Shown here: one piece after another, positions 46,423-55,373 of the stretch
How positions within the stretch are numbered: position 1 is the stretch's first letter
Layout of the letters: every line of letters begins with the position of its first letter
Assembly: GCF_022397955.1 (NCBI RefSeq)
Contig: NZ_JAKEUQ010000004.1
Location: forward strand, 1 to 64,000
DNA: 64,000 nucleotides
Reading direction: 5' to 3'
From: Vibrio sp. Isolate32
GTDB taxonomy: Bacteria; Pseudomonadota; Gammaproteobacteria; Enterobacterales; Vibrionaceae
Notes under the pieces: model-generated
Told to the model about the DNA's origin: nothing
Database searches by the model: none
Seen by the model: only the letters and a program-made list of their open reading frames with translations
Made by a program: the position numbers and the translations under genes

Positions 46423-47892
46423 TTATAAAAGTAGTTGCTTTAGGGTCAATGGCTGCTCTGCTACACCTAAGCGCTGCGCTGCTGTGAGCCCTTGCTTATC
46501 TTGGTAGCACAGATTGTGCCAAGCTCTAAAAATGTCGAGTAATGGAAGAATACCCCCAGGACGAAGCTTACGTCTAGGTTCATTTATGAAGCTATCAAAT
46601 AACAGTTGAAAGCGCTGTTGATAGAACTTAGTTTGTTGGATTGAGGCAGTGTTAAACCACTGTTTTGGTTCTGGATTGTTACCCGTTAGGTAGCAAATGC
46701 CTTTCTGATTATCACCTTGATTCGCGATAGCCCAGCGATCACGCCACCAACTCATGTGAACGATGTCGATCTTTTCAAAACTTTGATCGTCTTGCCAGCC
46801 CGAGTCTTCCTCTACATACATAAGGTCGATATTTTGACTCTGAATACGCGGCAAACATACGCTTAAAGCGGCAGATCTTAGTAATGGATCTTGTGGCATA
46901 TAGATGGCGACATGCTTGTTTTCATTACACATACCAAGCACATTTAGAAAGTGTGCATACGAGGTATAAGGCGGCCGAATTAGTGCACCTTTTGAAGGGT
47001 AGCTAAATGCAGTGAGGTTGCCCATAGGGTCCTCAACGTTACCTCTTGCTAGAATCACTTGATACTGCTGATCAATGCGCTCTTTTAGCTTGTCAGAGGG
47101 CTGAGGTAGTTCGAGATTAGCCTCTGAAGAGTGCTCTTTGGATACAAAACGCGAAACATCATCATAAGGATTATGGTCAACACTCCCTGATGGTTCTTCA
47201 TTTTGAGAGTAGTTAACGTGCTGGCAAAGGATATAACCAGAATGCGCCTCACCCGTCACTATCCACACCACACCGTTGTTGCTTTGTGGTTGTAGACGTT
47301 GGTAGTGAGAAGCGAATTCGTAATCTTTCGCATGGTTAACCCATCGAGCATCGAGCATCGCTAATTTACGACGGCAACGGCTAGCGATATGGTCAACATG
47401 ATCATAGAAAGTCTTTGGATTGATTTCTAATTTTCTACAGATTTCACGCACGGAATAACCCATGAACAATAGGCCCATGAGGTTCTCTTGAAATTGAAGT
47501 TTTTTATTGGATCCAGACCATTTATCAACGAAGGTTGATTTGCAATCTTTGCACCTGTAACGCTGCCTGTCGCCACTGTAGCCAAAGGCATGGTAAAGAT
47601 GTTTGTGAGTATGAACCGATAAGCCAAAGTTATCGCAATCATCATTACAACAAGCTGGGAGTCCATCGCTGTGAAGTTGTCTTAGGCGATGAAGTTCGCT
47701 TAACACTTCACGGTTATTAAGTAAGGGGGGGAAAGCTCCACATTCACGACAAACCATCGCTGGACGCTTAGGGTTAGCGTGTTGCAAAACATACCGTTTT
47801 GCATCGCTCAAGCCAAAGTTGTCACACGCCAATGTTTTACAAAAGTTGAGTTGCAAACCATCCGCATCTTTTGGCAGCTTGTCGTTAGACAC
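46423..47892 (-). CDS. Zinc-ribbon/HTH protein resembling a domesticated transposase
   Basis: About 489 residues. Two zinc ribbons lie near the start: CKTLACDNFGL with VCRECGAFPPL, and CCNDDCDNFGLS with YRCKDCKSTFVDKW. A helix-turn-helix follows (SVREICRKLEINPKTFYDHV, about 160-180). This is the N-terminal layout of IS1/IS1595-type transposases, but no catalytic triad is evident in the long C-terminal half and no inverted repeats flank the gene. I choose the GTG at 47892, just after GGGGGAG, over the ATG at 47970, because a hairpin (47915-47937) then falls between genes. Function is unknown; it may be a chromosomal regulator. It follows deoD on the same strand. Confidence 0.6.
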   Translation of the reverse strand: MSNDKLPKDADGLQLNFCKTLACDNFGLSDAKRYVLQHANPKRPAMVCRECGAFPPLLNNREVLSELHRLRQLHSDGLPACCNDDCDNFGLSVHTHKHLYHAFGYSGDRQRYRCKDCKSTFVDKWSGSNKKLQFQENLMGLLFMGYSVREICRKLEINPKTFYDHVDHIASRCRRKLAMLDARWVNHAKDYEFASHYQRLQPQSNNGVVWIVTGEAHSGYILCQHVNYSQNEEPSGSVDHNPYDDVSRFVSKEHSSEANLELPQPSDKLKERIDQQYQVILARGNVEDPMGNLTAFSYPSKGALIRPPYTSYAHFLNVLGMCNENKHVAIYMPQDPLLRSAALSVCLPRIQSQNIDLMYVEEDSGWQDDQSFEKIDIVHMSWWRDRWAIANQGDNQKGICYLTGNNPEPKQWFNTASIQQTKFYQQRFQLLFDSFINEPRRKLRPGGILPLLDIFRAWHNLCYQDKQGLTAAQRLGVAEQPLTLKQLLL

Positions 47893-47914
47893 GATCTCCC
47901 CCTCGGGATTATTT

Positions 47915-47937
47915 GAGCAGCCAAGTGAGCTTGGCTG
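47915..47937 (-). terminator. Strong hairpin between deoD and the zinc-ribbon gene
   Basis: GCAGCCAAG and CTTGGCTGC form a nine-pair stem with a four-base loop about 40 bases past the deoD stop. No T-run follows (TCAAATAAT), so it may be a weak terminator or an mRNA-stabilising structure. Confidence 0.5.
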
Positions 47938-47974
47938 CGGGGTAACGCTTTTCAATGTATATTTTATCAAATCG

Positions 47975-48685
47975 TTAGATGTTGATTGCTGTCTCTAGAG
48001 CAACTTTCATCATGTCGTTGAAAGATTTTTGACGCTCTTCAGAGCTTAGTTTCTCACCACGGATGATGTGGTCAGATACGGTTAGGATAGTCAGTGCTTT
48101 AGCACCAAGGTCCGCAGCAACACCATAGATACCTGCCGCTTCCATATCAACACCAAGGATGCCTAGCTTTTCCATTTTTTCGAAAATGTCAGCTTCTGGA
48201 GTGTAGAAAAGATCTGCAGAGAACACATTACCAACTTTAACTGGAACTTCTTGTGCACGAGCTTGGTTTACTGCTTCTTCTAGAAGACCGAAATCAGCGA
48301 TTGCAGCGAAGTCGTGGTTGTTGAAACGAATACGGTTTACTTTAGAGTCTGTTGAAGCACCCATACCGATAACAACGTCCATTAGTTTAACGTCGTCACG
48401 TACTGCACCACAGCTACCTACGCGAATTACGTTCTTTACACCGTATTCAGCGATTAGCTCGTGTGTATAGATGCAAGCAGATGGGATACCCATACCGTGG
48501 CCCATTACAGAAACTTTCTTACCTTTGTAAGTGCCTGTGTAACCAAACATGTTGCGAACGTCACAAACTTGCTTAACGTCATCAAGGAATGTTTCAGCAA
48601 TGTATTTTGCGCGAAGTGGGTCACCCGGCATCAGTACAGTTTCTGCGAAATCACCAGCTTGAGCGTTAATATGAGGTGTAGCCAT
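47975..48685 (-). CDS. deoD: Purine nucleoside phosphorylase DeoD
   Basis: A 236-residue cytoplasmic hexameric phosphorylase that splits purine nucleosides into base and (deoxy)ribose-1-phosphate. The N-terminus [72 protein letters not shown] and [20 protein letters not shown] all match the DeoD family, including the catalytic Asp region [17 protein letters not shown] set the start at the ATG at 48685, with GGAG seven bases upstream; the longer reading has no family match. It is not beside deoB/deoA here, suggesting the second, chromosome II-type copy seen in Vibrio. Confidence 0.92.
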   Translation of the reverse strand: MATPHINAQAGDFAETVLMPGDPLRAKYIAETFLDDVKQVCDVRNMFGYTGTYKGKKVSVMGHGMGIPSACIYTHELIAEYGVKNVIRVGSCGAVRDDVKLMDVVIGMGASTDSKVNRIRFNNHDFAAIADFGLLEEAVNQARAQEVPVKVGNVFSADLFYTPEADIFEKMEKLGILGVDMEAAGIYGVAADLGAKALTILTVSDHIIRGEKLSSEERQKSFNDMMKVALETAINI

Positions 48686-49070
48686 GGTCATTCTCCAAAG
48701 TTTAAACGGGTAATTATAGGAACAGGATTTAATCAATTACCGATTCTGTTGAATTGAATTCGTTTTGTTGAGGCAATATTAGCGAGTTAAAACGAGCTTC
48801 CATGAGATGTTAGTCACAAAATGGGTCTGCTATTATCGTTTCATTAATATTTATAACCAAATCTGTTGAAAGCGTAAGGGCAATCGATTTTGTTTGGATA
48901 AATTAAAGGTCAGGTAAAGGAAACACTCAAACGAAAGAGCAATTGCATATGGCGTTTGAGGTAACAATACATTGTAGAGACGTTTGAACAGCGATAATCT
49001 AAACTTTGATAAAGACGGCAAACCAAGGAATTGTATGTTGTATTGCGCTAACTCGACGCTTTTTTACTCC

Positions 49071-50030
49071 ATGAAAACACAAACACGTAAGATTGCTTTG
49101 CTCGTACAGCGAACTACTAGGTTTGTTGTGAAAGGGACTTTGATTGCTGCTGGAATTGCGTCGTCGTGGGCCTCTGCGGCAACTTTTGAGCTTCCTTCGA
49201 AAGAGAGCCGTATTGTTGGTAGGATACAGCAGCATGAAGTTGCTGTAGGTGAAACGTTAGCCATCATTGCCAAGCAATACGATATCGGTTTTCTCTCTTT
49301 AATGGCGGCAAATAAAGGTGTTGATCCTTTTCTTCCACCCAAAGGTTACGTGCTAAGTATTCCTAGCCGCCTCATTCTTCCTGATACCCCAAGAAAAGGG
49401 ATAGTGATTAACTTGGCTGAGCTTAGGTTGTACTACTTCGAGCCAGAGAAAAATCAGGTGCACGTATTCCCTGTCGGTATTGGCAGGATTGGACGTGATA
49501 CCCCAGAGATGATTACCAAGATAAGCCAAAAGAGACCAAACCCGACCTGGACCCCACCTAAGTCAATCCGTAAAGAGTATCTAGAGAAAGGCATTGAGTT
49601 ACCGAAAGTCGTTTCTGCAGGACCAGAAAACCCTTTAGGTGAGTATGCGCTGCGACTTGCGTATGGAGCTGGGGATTACCTTATACATGGCACCAATAAG
49701 GACTTTGGAATTGGCCTGCGTGTTAGCTCAGGCTGTATCCGAATGGAGCCTAAAGATATTGAGTGGCTTTTTGAGCAGGTAAGCCGTGGCGAGCAGGTCA
49801 CCATTATTAATGAGCCGATCAAGGTGTCATTAGAACCCGATAGAAGTGTGTTTGTTGAAGCGCATGAACCATTAACTCGGAGCGATGGATCAAAGAAATC
49901 ATTACAGATTCCTATGGAATTAAAATGGTGGCTTGAAGACGCAAAACTGCCTAATTCAAAGGCGAAAGCGGTTATCTTTGCTCAAAACGGCGTGCCTGTT
50001 GAGATAGCCCCACCTGTAATTAAGTTCTAA
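49071..50030 (+). CDS. L,D-transpeptidase (YkuD domain) with LysM-like region
   Basis: A roughly 319-residue periplasmic peptidoglycan enzyme. From the ATG at 49071 a signal sequence can be read (basic start, then GTLIAAGIASSWASA). The upstream in-frame ATG at 48984 would add 29 residues without purpose. A LysM-like motif (HEVAVGETLAIIAKQYDIGF) binds peptidoglycan, then the YkuD catalytic domain carries GDYLIHGTNKDFGIGLRVSS and the active-site SSGCIRMEPKDIEWLF with the nucleophilic Cys and catalytic His. Members form 3-3 cross-links or attach lipoproteins to the wall. It is the last chromosomal gene before the prophage. Confidence 0.87.
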   Translation: MKTQTRKIALLVQRTTRFVVKGTLIAAGIASSWASAATFELPSKESRIVGRIQQHEVAVGETLAIIAKQYDIGFLSLMAANKGVDPFLPPKGYVLSIPSRLILPDTPRKGIVINLAELRLYYFEPEKNQVHVFPVGIGRIGRDTPEMITKISQKRPNPTWTPPKSIRKEYLEKGIELPKVVSAGPENPLGEYALRLAYGAGDYLIHGTNKDFGIGLRVSSGCIRMEPKDIEWLFEQVSRGEQVTIINEPIKVSLEPDRSVFVEAHEPLTRSDGSKKSLQIPMELKWWLEDAKLPNSKAKAVIFAQNGVPVEIAPPVIKF

Positions 50031-50351
50031 CACTATGTGTCTTCTGTAAGAAGGGGGGTTTTTTCCTTCTTAGTTGCTCAAATTAATTATTCCCAAATAA
50101 AAGCACCACATCCGTTAAGAGTGGTGCTGTCTATGTACTGCTTTTGAAACTCGTTTAATCTACAGCTTAATCGGGCTTAGATCACAAACTACTTAGTGTA
50201 ATTGATAGTGGTTTCTATAAGTCAGTAAAATAAAGGCTTTTCAATATATTTCAATACCTTACTTTTCGACTGTCTAATCAATACCACCCATTAGCCTTCA
50301 GTATCAATAAAAATTGTCGCCACTTTGTCGCCATTATTAGTTAAAAAGTGG
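50031..50351. other. Prophage left boundary region, with terminator for the integrase
   Basis: No gene. At 50097-50128, AGCACCAC and GTGGTGCT form a stem followed on the minus strand by TTTTATTT, a plausible terminator for the leftward integrase transcript. The left attachment site should lie around 50130-50345, but its partner is outside the window, so no core sequence can be named. There is no tRNA gene here. Confidence 0.5.
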
Positions 50352-51398
50352 CTACAGACCTAATCTTGAAATAGGGTTTAACTCGGCAGCTTGAATCAGG
50401 TGATCTGGTGAAAAATGTGCGTACCGCATAGTCAGTTTGATGTCACTATGACCAAGGATTTTTTGCAATACTAAAATATTGCCCCCTTCTTCCATAAACC
50501 GACTGGCAAAGGTATGGCGAAACACATGAGTGTTTTGTCCTTTCGGTAAGTTTGGAAATGTTTTGTTAACGATATAGCCAATGCCGTAAAGACAGCATTT
50601 AAACAACTTATCCTTTTCACCTGTTCGTTTAAACTCTATCAACTCGTTATAAAGCTTTTCGGTGATCGGCACAGTACGGTTTCTCTTACTCTTGGTATCA
50701 AGAAAAGTGATCTTGTATTTTGTAATCTGCGGCAAACGTAGGTTGTTAGCTTCGGAAATACGGGCACCAGTCGATAAGCAAATTTTGCATATCAGTTCGT
50801 ACTCTTTGGCTCGTTTACTTTTTTTTATTCTGTTGAATAACGTACTAATATCGTGATTTGAGAAAAAGCCCATTTCAGATTCAGCAACTTGAATCGATTT
50901 TACAGTTGCAAGTGGGTTTGGTTGCGTCCACTCACCAAGTGCAGTCAGCTCATTAAATACGGCCCTCAAACATCTTAGATCGAGATTATTAGTGGGTGCG
51001 GAAATCAACTTACCAGTGTTTGTCTCACTACCAAATCGGTTTTTTGCTTTACGGCTAGAACGCCAGTGAACAAAGTCTTTTGCCGTAAACTTGATTGCAA
51101 ACGGGTTGCCGAGTTCTTCGACTATGGTGAGAAGACGAGGGTAAACTTTTTGGGAGGATTTAAGGTGTTGACCGTGAAGCTTGTACCAAAGTTCAACTAA
51201 ATCATGAAGTGTGCGCAAGTCCTTTCTGTCACCCAGCCAAGGCTTATCATCAACCTCTTTCATTAGAAACTTTTCATAAGCCACCGCTTCGCCTTTGGTC
51301 GCGAAGCGTTTACGTTTTCTTGCACCGCTTCGGCCTTGGGGGTAACACTCACAAAGCCATGGTTTTTTGTTGCCGTCTTCTACTTTTCTAACTGACAT
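50352..51398 (-). CDS. int: P2-like prophage tyrosine integrase
   Basis: A 348-residue tyrosine recombinase that inserts and excises the prophage. The N-terminal arm-binding domain starts VRKVEDGNKKPWLCECYPQG, the core-binding SAM-like domain covers about 60-160, and the catalytic domain has the first Arg in CLSTGARISEANNLRL, the box II H-x-x-R in HVFRHTFASRFMEEGG and the nucleophile Tyr in TMRYAHFSPDHL. Size and motifs match P2/K139-type integrases. It lies at the outer end of the prophage, transcribed leftwards, with a terminator in front of its start belonging to the upstream SIR2 gene. Confidence 0.92.
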   Translation of the reverse strand: MSVRKVEDGNKKPWLCECYPQGRSGARKRKRFATKGEAVAYEKFLMKEVDDKPWLGDRKDLRTLHDLVELWYKLHGQHLKSSQKVYPRLLTIVEELGNPFAIKFTAKDFVHWRSSRKAKNRFGSETNTGKLISAPTNNLDLRCLRAVFNELTALGEWTQPNPLATVKSIQVAESEMGFFSNHDISTLFNRIKKSKRAKEYELICKICLSTGARISEANNLRLPQITKYKITFLDTKSKRNRTVPITEKLYNELIEFKRTGEKDKLFKCCLYGIGYIVNKTFPNLPKGQNTHVFRHTFASRFMEEGGNILVLQKILGHSDIKLTMRYAHFSPDHLIQAAELNPISRLGL

Positions 51399-51411
51399 AA
51401 TTCTATTGAAT

Positions 51412-51439
51412 TAAAAAAAGCCGCAATAGCGGCTTTTAA
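51412..51439 (-). terminator. Rho-independent terminator after the SIR2 operon
   Basis: On the minus strand, AAAGCCGC and GCGGCTTT form a stem with loop TATT, followed by seven Ts. It ends the SIR2 transcript just before the integrase start. Confidence 0.85.
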
Positions 51440-51455
51440 TGTATGAAATCTTGTC

Positions 51456-51548
51456 TTACTTCTTAAGTTGAGCTTTCAGCTCTTTAAGTAGTTGGCTGGT
51501 TTGCTTTGCGCTTCTCGGCTTAGAAGTAGTTTGTTTAATTGGGTTCAT
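51456..51548 (-). CDS. 30-residue basic ORF overlapping the end of the SIR2 gene
   Basis: An ATG at 51548, with GGAG six bases upstream, opens a 30-codon frame that starts MNPIKQTTSKPRSAKQTSQL and ends with a Lys/Leu-rich helix and TAA. It overlaps the last 14 bases of the SIR2 gene in another frame and sits before the shared terminator. It has nine lysines and one arginine and no acidic residue except one Glu. The strong RBS and coupled position suggest it is translated. No family evidence; a regulator or partner of the SIR2 protein is possible. Confidence 0.45.
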   Translation of the reverse strand: MNPIKQTTSKPRSAKQTSQLLKELKAQLKK

Positions 51549-53373
51549 TATTTACTCCTATGTTGCGTTTTTCAAGAGATGATCTCATTGTGGCACTCAG
51601 TTCTTCGGAAATCAAGCGCTTGATTGGCATATTTGAATCTAACAAGTGTGATAATGCTTCCGTATCTGTGCTATCAATTATGAATGAAATATCCTCGACA
51701 ATATTTAAATGATTACAAATGATAGCGAGCCCTAGAGAACCCCATGGATCTGAAGAGTTTTCTACTGAGGACTGGAACTCAATAATTAGACGATCTATTT
51801 CAGCTTCACTGAAATGGACCTTATCACCTTTATCCAAAATCTCTATGAGCATTGAATTAAGGACAATATAGCGTCGATGAGCAGCCTTGGTATTAAATGA
51901 CCGAATCAGATCTAAAGTGATGCGAGCCTCATTCAACATGTTTTGAGAAGTTAGTTCAACGACGCTATCTAGAATAGAACTGAAACTACGATCATTGATT
52001 TTTAAACCTTTGATTGTATCTATAAGTACATCAAATAGCGTGAAATCATTTAGATTTACCATCGAATCAATAGCTAAAGGTGTAGGGTAAGCATTTTGGT
52101 CTTCCTTGATAGCATCGAGAGCATAGGTTATCGCTTCATTATATTTCTCTTCCTTGAAATAGTTACGAGCCAACAAGTAGTTTGGCACCGGCATTAATGG
52201 TCGCCCACCATTTGCTTTAACAATATCTAAAAAGTCTTGCATTGAAGTTTTAAAAGTTTGGTCGTCCATACTTTCAAATGCAGTATTAATTTTATCAAGG
52301 ATATCTTCATCTAATGCTTTTAGTGCATCAGATAACTGCTTTCTGAGTTTAGTTGCAGTACCTATTTCAGATAATTGCTCAACTAAACGACTGTAGTCTC
52401 TTTGGATTATTGTTTGACCGGGAGATAAGTCAGCGTCATTTATGGCATCGTAAGACGAGTCATTATTAAACGTTTTATTTAGCTTCTTCACTAAAGCGTT
52501 ATAAGGGTCTGATACTTCTTGCTGTAAGTCACAATCTAACGCTTGATGAATTTGAGCAAAAAACTCATCAAAGCCATCAATTTTTACTAGATGGAAATTA
52601 GGGAATCGGCTTAGGGCTTTCAGAGGTTCGGATAAATCCTCAAACTTTGTATCTTCTCTAACACACCAATAAACGCCATGTGGAAAGTGTTCCCCTGTGA
52701 AAAGTAGTGTGTTGAGAGTATCCATTACAGAACGGTCATTGCCAGCATAGCCGACAACAATTAATCCAAATTCACTTGCATACTGCTTGAATTTCTCTCT
52801 CATGTTAGATTCAAGAGATTCTAATTCTCGCACAGTATTTTTGATGTTATCGAAGAGAAAATCACCATGTAGCTTGATGATTTTAGGGCGTTCAGATGTC
52901 AGTCGCACGCTATTTATACTAGAGTCATGAGCGCATACGATTGGCCTAAGGCTGTCTGAAAATGTGTAGCAGGCTTCATTGACAAGGTCGTCAAAGTTGG
53001 TTGTAAATATGGTATTGAAATGCTTGTTTTTTAAAAGGTTTACAAGGTAAATATATCCCCAAGAAGGTTTAGCGTTATCTATACACGTTTCAATAAACTC
53101 TCTGCGTTGGCTTGGCTGATCGTACAATTTTTCAAAGAGCACAGAGTATTCTTGGTGTTTACCGTACCAGTATTGATCTTCTAGCTTTTCACTTTCGCAA
53201 TCGTACATATCAGAATAGGCCTGCCGCCACTCTTTAATTAGCTCTCCTGCAGGTTTAACTTTACTAGTTACACTAGCACCAGCCCCTAGAAACAGGGTGA
53301 AATTAGGGTGGTGATTTTGTGTGTTTTTTAAGATATTTATTAGGTGCTTTTGAGGCTTAAATATTTGGCTCAT
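51535..53373 (-). CDS. SIR2-domain protein, predicted NADase-type phage-defence cargo
   Basis: A 612-residue cytoplasmic protein. Residues about 20-270 form a SIR2-like (SIR2_2) domain with FLFLGAGAS-type motif (FTLFLGAGASVTSK), TIFTTNFDDLVNEA, the catalytic His in KIIKLHGDFLFDN and LIVVGYAGNDRSVMDTL. The remaining 340 residues are helical and TPR-like (for example NYLLARNYFKEEKYNEAITY), probably a sensor. Defence proteins such as ThsA and the DSR family use SIR2 domains to deplete NAD+ during infection. It sits between int and the repressor, outside the lytic genes, a common place for prophage cargo. Upstream lies 300 bases without a gene. The activity is inferred, not seen. Confidence 0.8.
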   Translation of the reverse strand: MSQIFKPQKHLINILKNTQNHHPNFTLFLGAGASVTSKVKPAGELIKEWRQAYSDMYDCESEKLEDQYWYGKHQEYSVLFEKLYDQPSQRREFIETCIDNAKPSWGYIYLVNLLKNKHFNTIFTTNFDDLVNEACYTFSDSLRPIVCAHDSSINSVRLTSERPKIIKLHGDFLFDNIKNTVRELESLESNMREKFKQYASEFGLIVVGYAGNDRSVMDTLNTLLFTGEHFPHGVYWCVREDTKFEDLSEPLKALSRFPNFHLVKIDGFDEFFAQIHQALDCDLQQEVSDPYNALVKKLNKTFNNDSSYDAINDADLSPGQTIIQRDYSRLVEQLSEIGTATKLRKQLSDALKALDEDILDKINTAFESMDDQTFKTSMQDFLDIVKANGGRPLMPVPNYLLARNYFKEEKYNEAITYALDAIKEDQNAYPTPLAIDSMVNLNDFTLFDVLIDTIKGLKINDRSFSSILDSVVELTSQNMLNEARITLDLIRSFNTKAAHRRYIVLNSMLIEILDKGDKVHFSEAEIDRLIIEFQSSVENSSDPWGSLGLAIICNHLNIVEDISFIIDSTDTEALSHLLDSNMPIKRLISEELSATMRSSLEKRNIGVNNEPN

Positions 53374-53672
53374 AATTGTGTCTGTTTTTTATTCTTAACT
53401 AGATAAATGTAGTCATTCATCAAAAGCCAGAGCTAATTAATAATGCGATATCCTTAACGTCCGTGCCTTTCAAGGTGCAAACTCTAGTGACCTATGCCAG
53501 GACGCTGAATATCGAACTCTTCTTTCTTACCACGTACATCCTACACATCGACAGTAAACTAATGTCTATTGGTTTAATGACGATGCCACGACAGGTTTTG
53601 TAAACAAGTTCTTAGCCTTGTTAATTAAGTGGTAATTATGATGAATGGTGCTTATTTTTGATCTGTTATGTG
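53374..53672. other. Gap between SIR2 and CI genes
   Basis: AT-rich DNA. A short minus-strand coding-like stretch around 53490-53540 (ending EEFDIQRPGIGH and a TAG) may be the tail of a gene displaced by the SIR2 insertion, but it has no start. Nothing else is supported. Confidence 0.25.
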
Positions 53673-54272
53673 CTATCTCTTCTTCATTTCCATAGCTACA
53701 CGGCCAAGTACTTTTATATCTTCTTCGGATACTTCAATGGTCGATGTGTCAAACGCGATCGCTAATTTCTTACCTGGTAAACGCTGCAGGTAGTTGATAG
53801 ACAAGCGTCCATCTACATCAATCAAGTAATCGCCTGATATTGGGTCAACAGATTCCTTGTTGATGTAGTAAATCCCTGCATCGTCTTCAATGACTTGGGT
53901 GTTTGATGGCTTTAGACCAAAACGGTCAAGGGTCGCCAAGTCCAAAGACATGCTGCCGGATTTCTCTAATAAGCCAGCCTCAAGCTTGTATGTTGCGAGA
54001 TTCTCATTCGGACTGCTGCTACCAGAAAACGGTTCACCTTCACCAAGAGCAAGGTACTTAACTGATGCACCGGATGCTAGGTGTTCTCGAACAATTAACT
54101 CATGAGCAATTCGATCGTGATGATGCCAAGTTAGGATGGTCGATTTTGGGATTCCGTAGTGGTCGGCGAGCAGGTTATAGCTATTACAACCTGTCACTAT
54201 TTTTAGTCTATCCGTGAATTCTCGACCACTTGAGTACTCGAATGGGGGAATCTTAGCTGGAATTCGACTCAT
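53673..54272 (-). CDS. cI: Prophage CI-type repressor
   Basis: A roughly 199-residue repressor of lysogeny. The N-terminal HTH is of the phage CI (186/K139) type: SGREFTDRLKIVTGCNSYNL, then LADHYGIPKSTILTWHHHDR. A C-terminal oligomerisation domain (about 110-199, with GDYLIDVDGRLSINYLQRLP) follows; no S24 Ser-Lys protease pair is clear, fitting repressors that need an antirepressor rather than self-cleavage. The ATG at 54272 has AGGG nine bases upstream; an upstream reading from 54314 is possible. It is divergent from the Cox-like gene across the operator region. Confidence 0.85.
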   Translation of the reverse strand: MSRIPAKIPPFEYSSGREFTDRLKIVTGCNSYNLLADHYGIPKSTILTWHHHDRIAHELIVREHLASGASVKYLALGEGEPFSGSSSPNENLATYKLEAGLLEKSGSMSLDLATLDRFGLKPSNTQVIEDDAGIYYINKESVDPISGDYLIDVDGRLSINYLQRLPGKKLAIAFDTSTIEVSEEDIKVLGRVAMEMKKR

Positions 54273-54331
54273 TTCATTAGCCCTGTCATAAATAGATCTG
54301 GATCTCGAAATCAATCGCTATCAATCCTGTT

Positions 54332-54401
54332 TTCAATTAAATTGAATTTGAAGCTTGATTTGATTGTTTTTTCGATCAATTATAATTTCATATTCAATTG
54401 A
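54332..54401. promoter_or_regulatory. Repressor operator candidates in the lysis-lysogeny switch
   Basis: The cI-cox gap contains TTCAATTAAATTGAA (54332-54346), a near-perfect palindrome, and further half-sites: TTGATTTGATTG, ATCAATTATAAT and TCAATTGA (54394-54401). The repeated TCAATT/AATTGA theme suits binding of CI or Cox dimers at two facing promoters. Exact operator limits are not known. Confidence 0.5.
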
Positions 54402-54458
54402 TGCTGCCATGTTCCACCATTAAGCATCAACAAATCTCAAACGAATAGGATACCACTT

Positions 54459-54659
54459 ATGGCAACACTTCAAATAGCAATTGATGCGCCTGTATGCACA
54501 AAAAAGGAATTTTTGCGTCGTACTGGCATGTCTTCCTCTTCATTTGATCGCCAAAAAGACCTTGGCAATATTCCTATTGTTCCGAAAGACGGCTCTAAAG
54601 GTCTGATTATGGTGAACATGGTCAAATACATGGAAAGGTTGGCGGAGCAAAAGGTATGA
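54459..54659 (+). CDS. cox: Cox-like phage regulator/excisionase
   Basis: A 66-residue DNA-binding protein. A predicted winged HTH reads TKKEFLRRTGMSSSSFDRQK, followed by VPKDGSKGLIMVNMVKYMER. Size and the position as first rightward gene opposite cI match Cox/Apl of P2-186-K139 phages, which represses the lysogenic promoter and directs excision. The next small ORF overlaps its stop by ATGA. Confidence 0.75.
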   Translation: MATLQIAIDAPVCTKKEFLRRTGMSSSSFDRQKDLGNIPIVPKDGSKGLIMVNMVKYMERLAEQKV

Positions 54660-54799
54660 GCTTCGCAACTTCACCTAAAACCAAACTCACCCAGCAAGGC
54701 ACGAATAAGTCATGGGAAGACAAGTACCCCAACGTATGTCCACTATGGCTCGATATTGTTGGTTGCTCATTCGTTTTCGTTCCGTTTTTCTTCATTTGA
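54656..54799 (+). CDS. Small phage ORF coupled to cox
   Basis: A 47-residue frame begins at the ATG inside the cox stop (ATGA overlap at 54656) and ends ten bases before the CII start. It starts MSFATSPKTKLTQQGTNKSW and finishes with a hydrophobic tail (FVFVPFFFI) that could enter the membrane. Tight packing suggests it is real. No family recognised. Confidence 0.5.
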   Translation: MSFATSPKTKLTQQGTNKSWEDKYPNVCPLWLDIVGCSFVFVPFFFI

Positions 54800-54808
54800 G
54801 TATTAGTT

Positions 54809-55348
54809 ATGGACGCAAATAACTCAATGTGTTTATTACGTGAACGCAAACAACAAGCTTTTGATGCTGCTTGCTGTGATTTTGTTGTCAATCATGATGT
54901 TGAAGCGATTGCCCGAAAGCTTGAGTTTAACGGCACGATGCTTCGCAACAAGCTGAACCCAAATCAACCCCATGTACTTAAGCCTGTTGAGCTGGCGTTA
55001 ATCAGCCGCGTTTCTGGTGACTACTCAATCGTAAACACGTTATTTACTAATGATGGTGTTGTAACCATTCCACTTCCAAAAGATGAAGACGAACTCAACT
55101 TGCTTGAAAGAGTTCTTCAGCTAAACGCACATTCTGGTGAGCTTTCTAGCGATGCGTTAGCCATGTGCACCGCAGAGCGTTTACCGCGATCTACTAAACG
55201 CAAAACCTTAGCTAAGGCGCAAGCCGCTTTGGGTAATCTGGTTTTGCTTATTAATGACCTTGAACACCGCACCACAGGCCTGCAGCCACTAATGCAATTT
55301 GGCACAGATTTTCTGGCTAATGGTGCACCTATTCCAGGCTTAGCCTAA
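54809..55348 (+). CDS. cII: Phage regulatory protein CII (CP76 family)
   Basis: A 179-residue early regulator of the Phage_CP76/CII family that in phage 186 activates the lysogenic promoter. Recognisable blocks are QQAFDAACCDFVVNHDVEAI, then ARKLEFNGTMLRNKLNPNQP with a helix-turn-helix, and LKPVELALISRVSGDYSIVN. The second half is helical and varies between phages. It lies third in the early operon, where CII is expected. Confidence 0.85.
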   Translation: MDANNSMCLLRERKQQAFDAACCDFVVNHDVEAIARKLEFNGTMLRNKLNPNQPHVLKPVELALISRVSGDYSIVNTLFTNDGVVTIPLPKDEDELNLLERVLQLNAHSGELSSDALAMCTAERLPRSTKRKTLAKAQAALGNLVLLINDLEHRTTGLQPLMQFGTDFLANGAPIPGLA

Positions 55349-55373
55349 CCAGCTTGAGCCCGATTAAGAGGAT

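Noticed and set aside
50130..50345. Prophage attachment core
   Set aside because: The other att site is outside the window, so no duplicated core can be identified.
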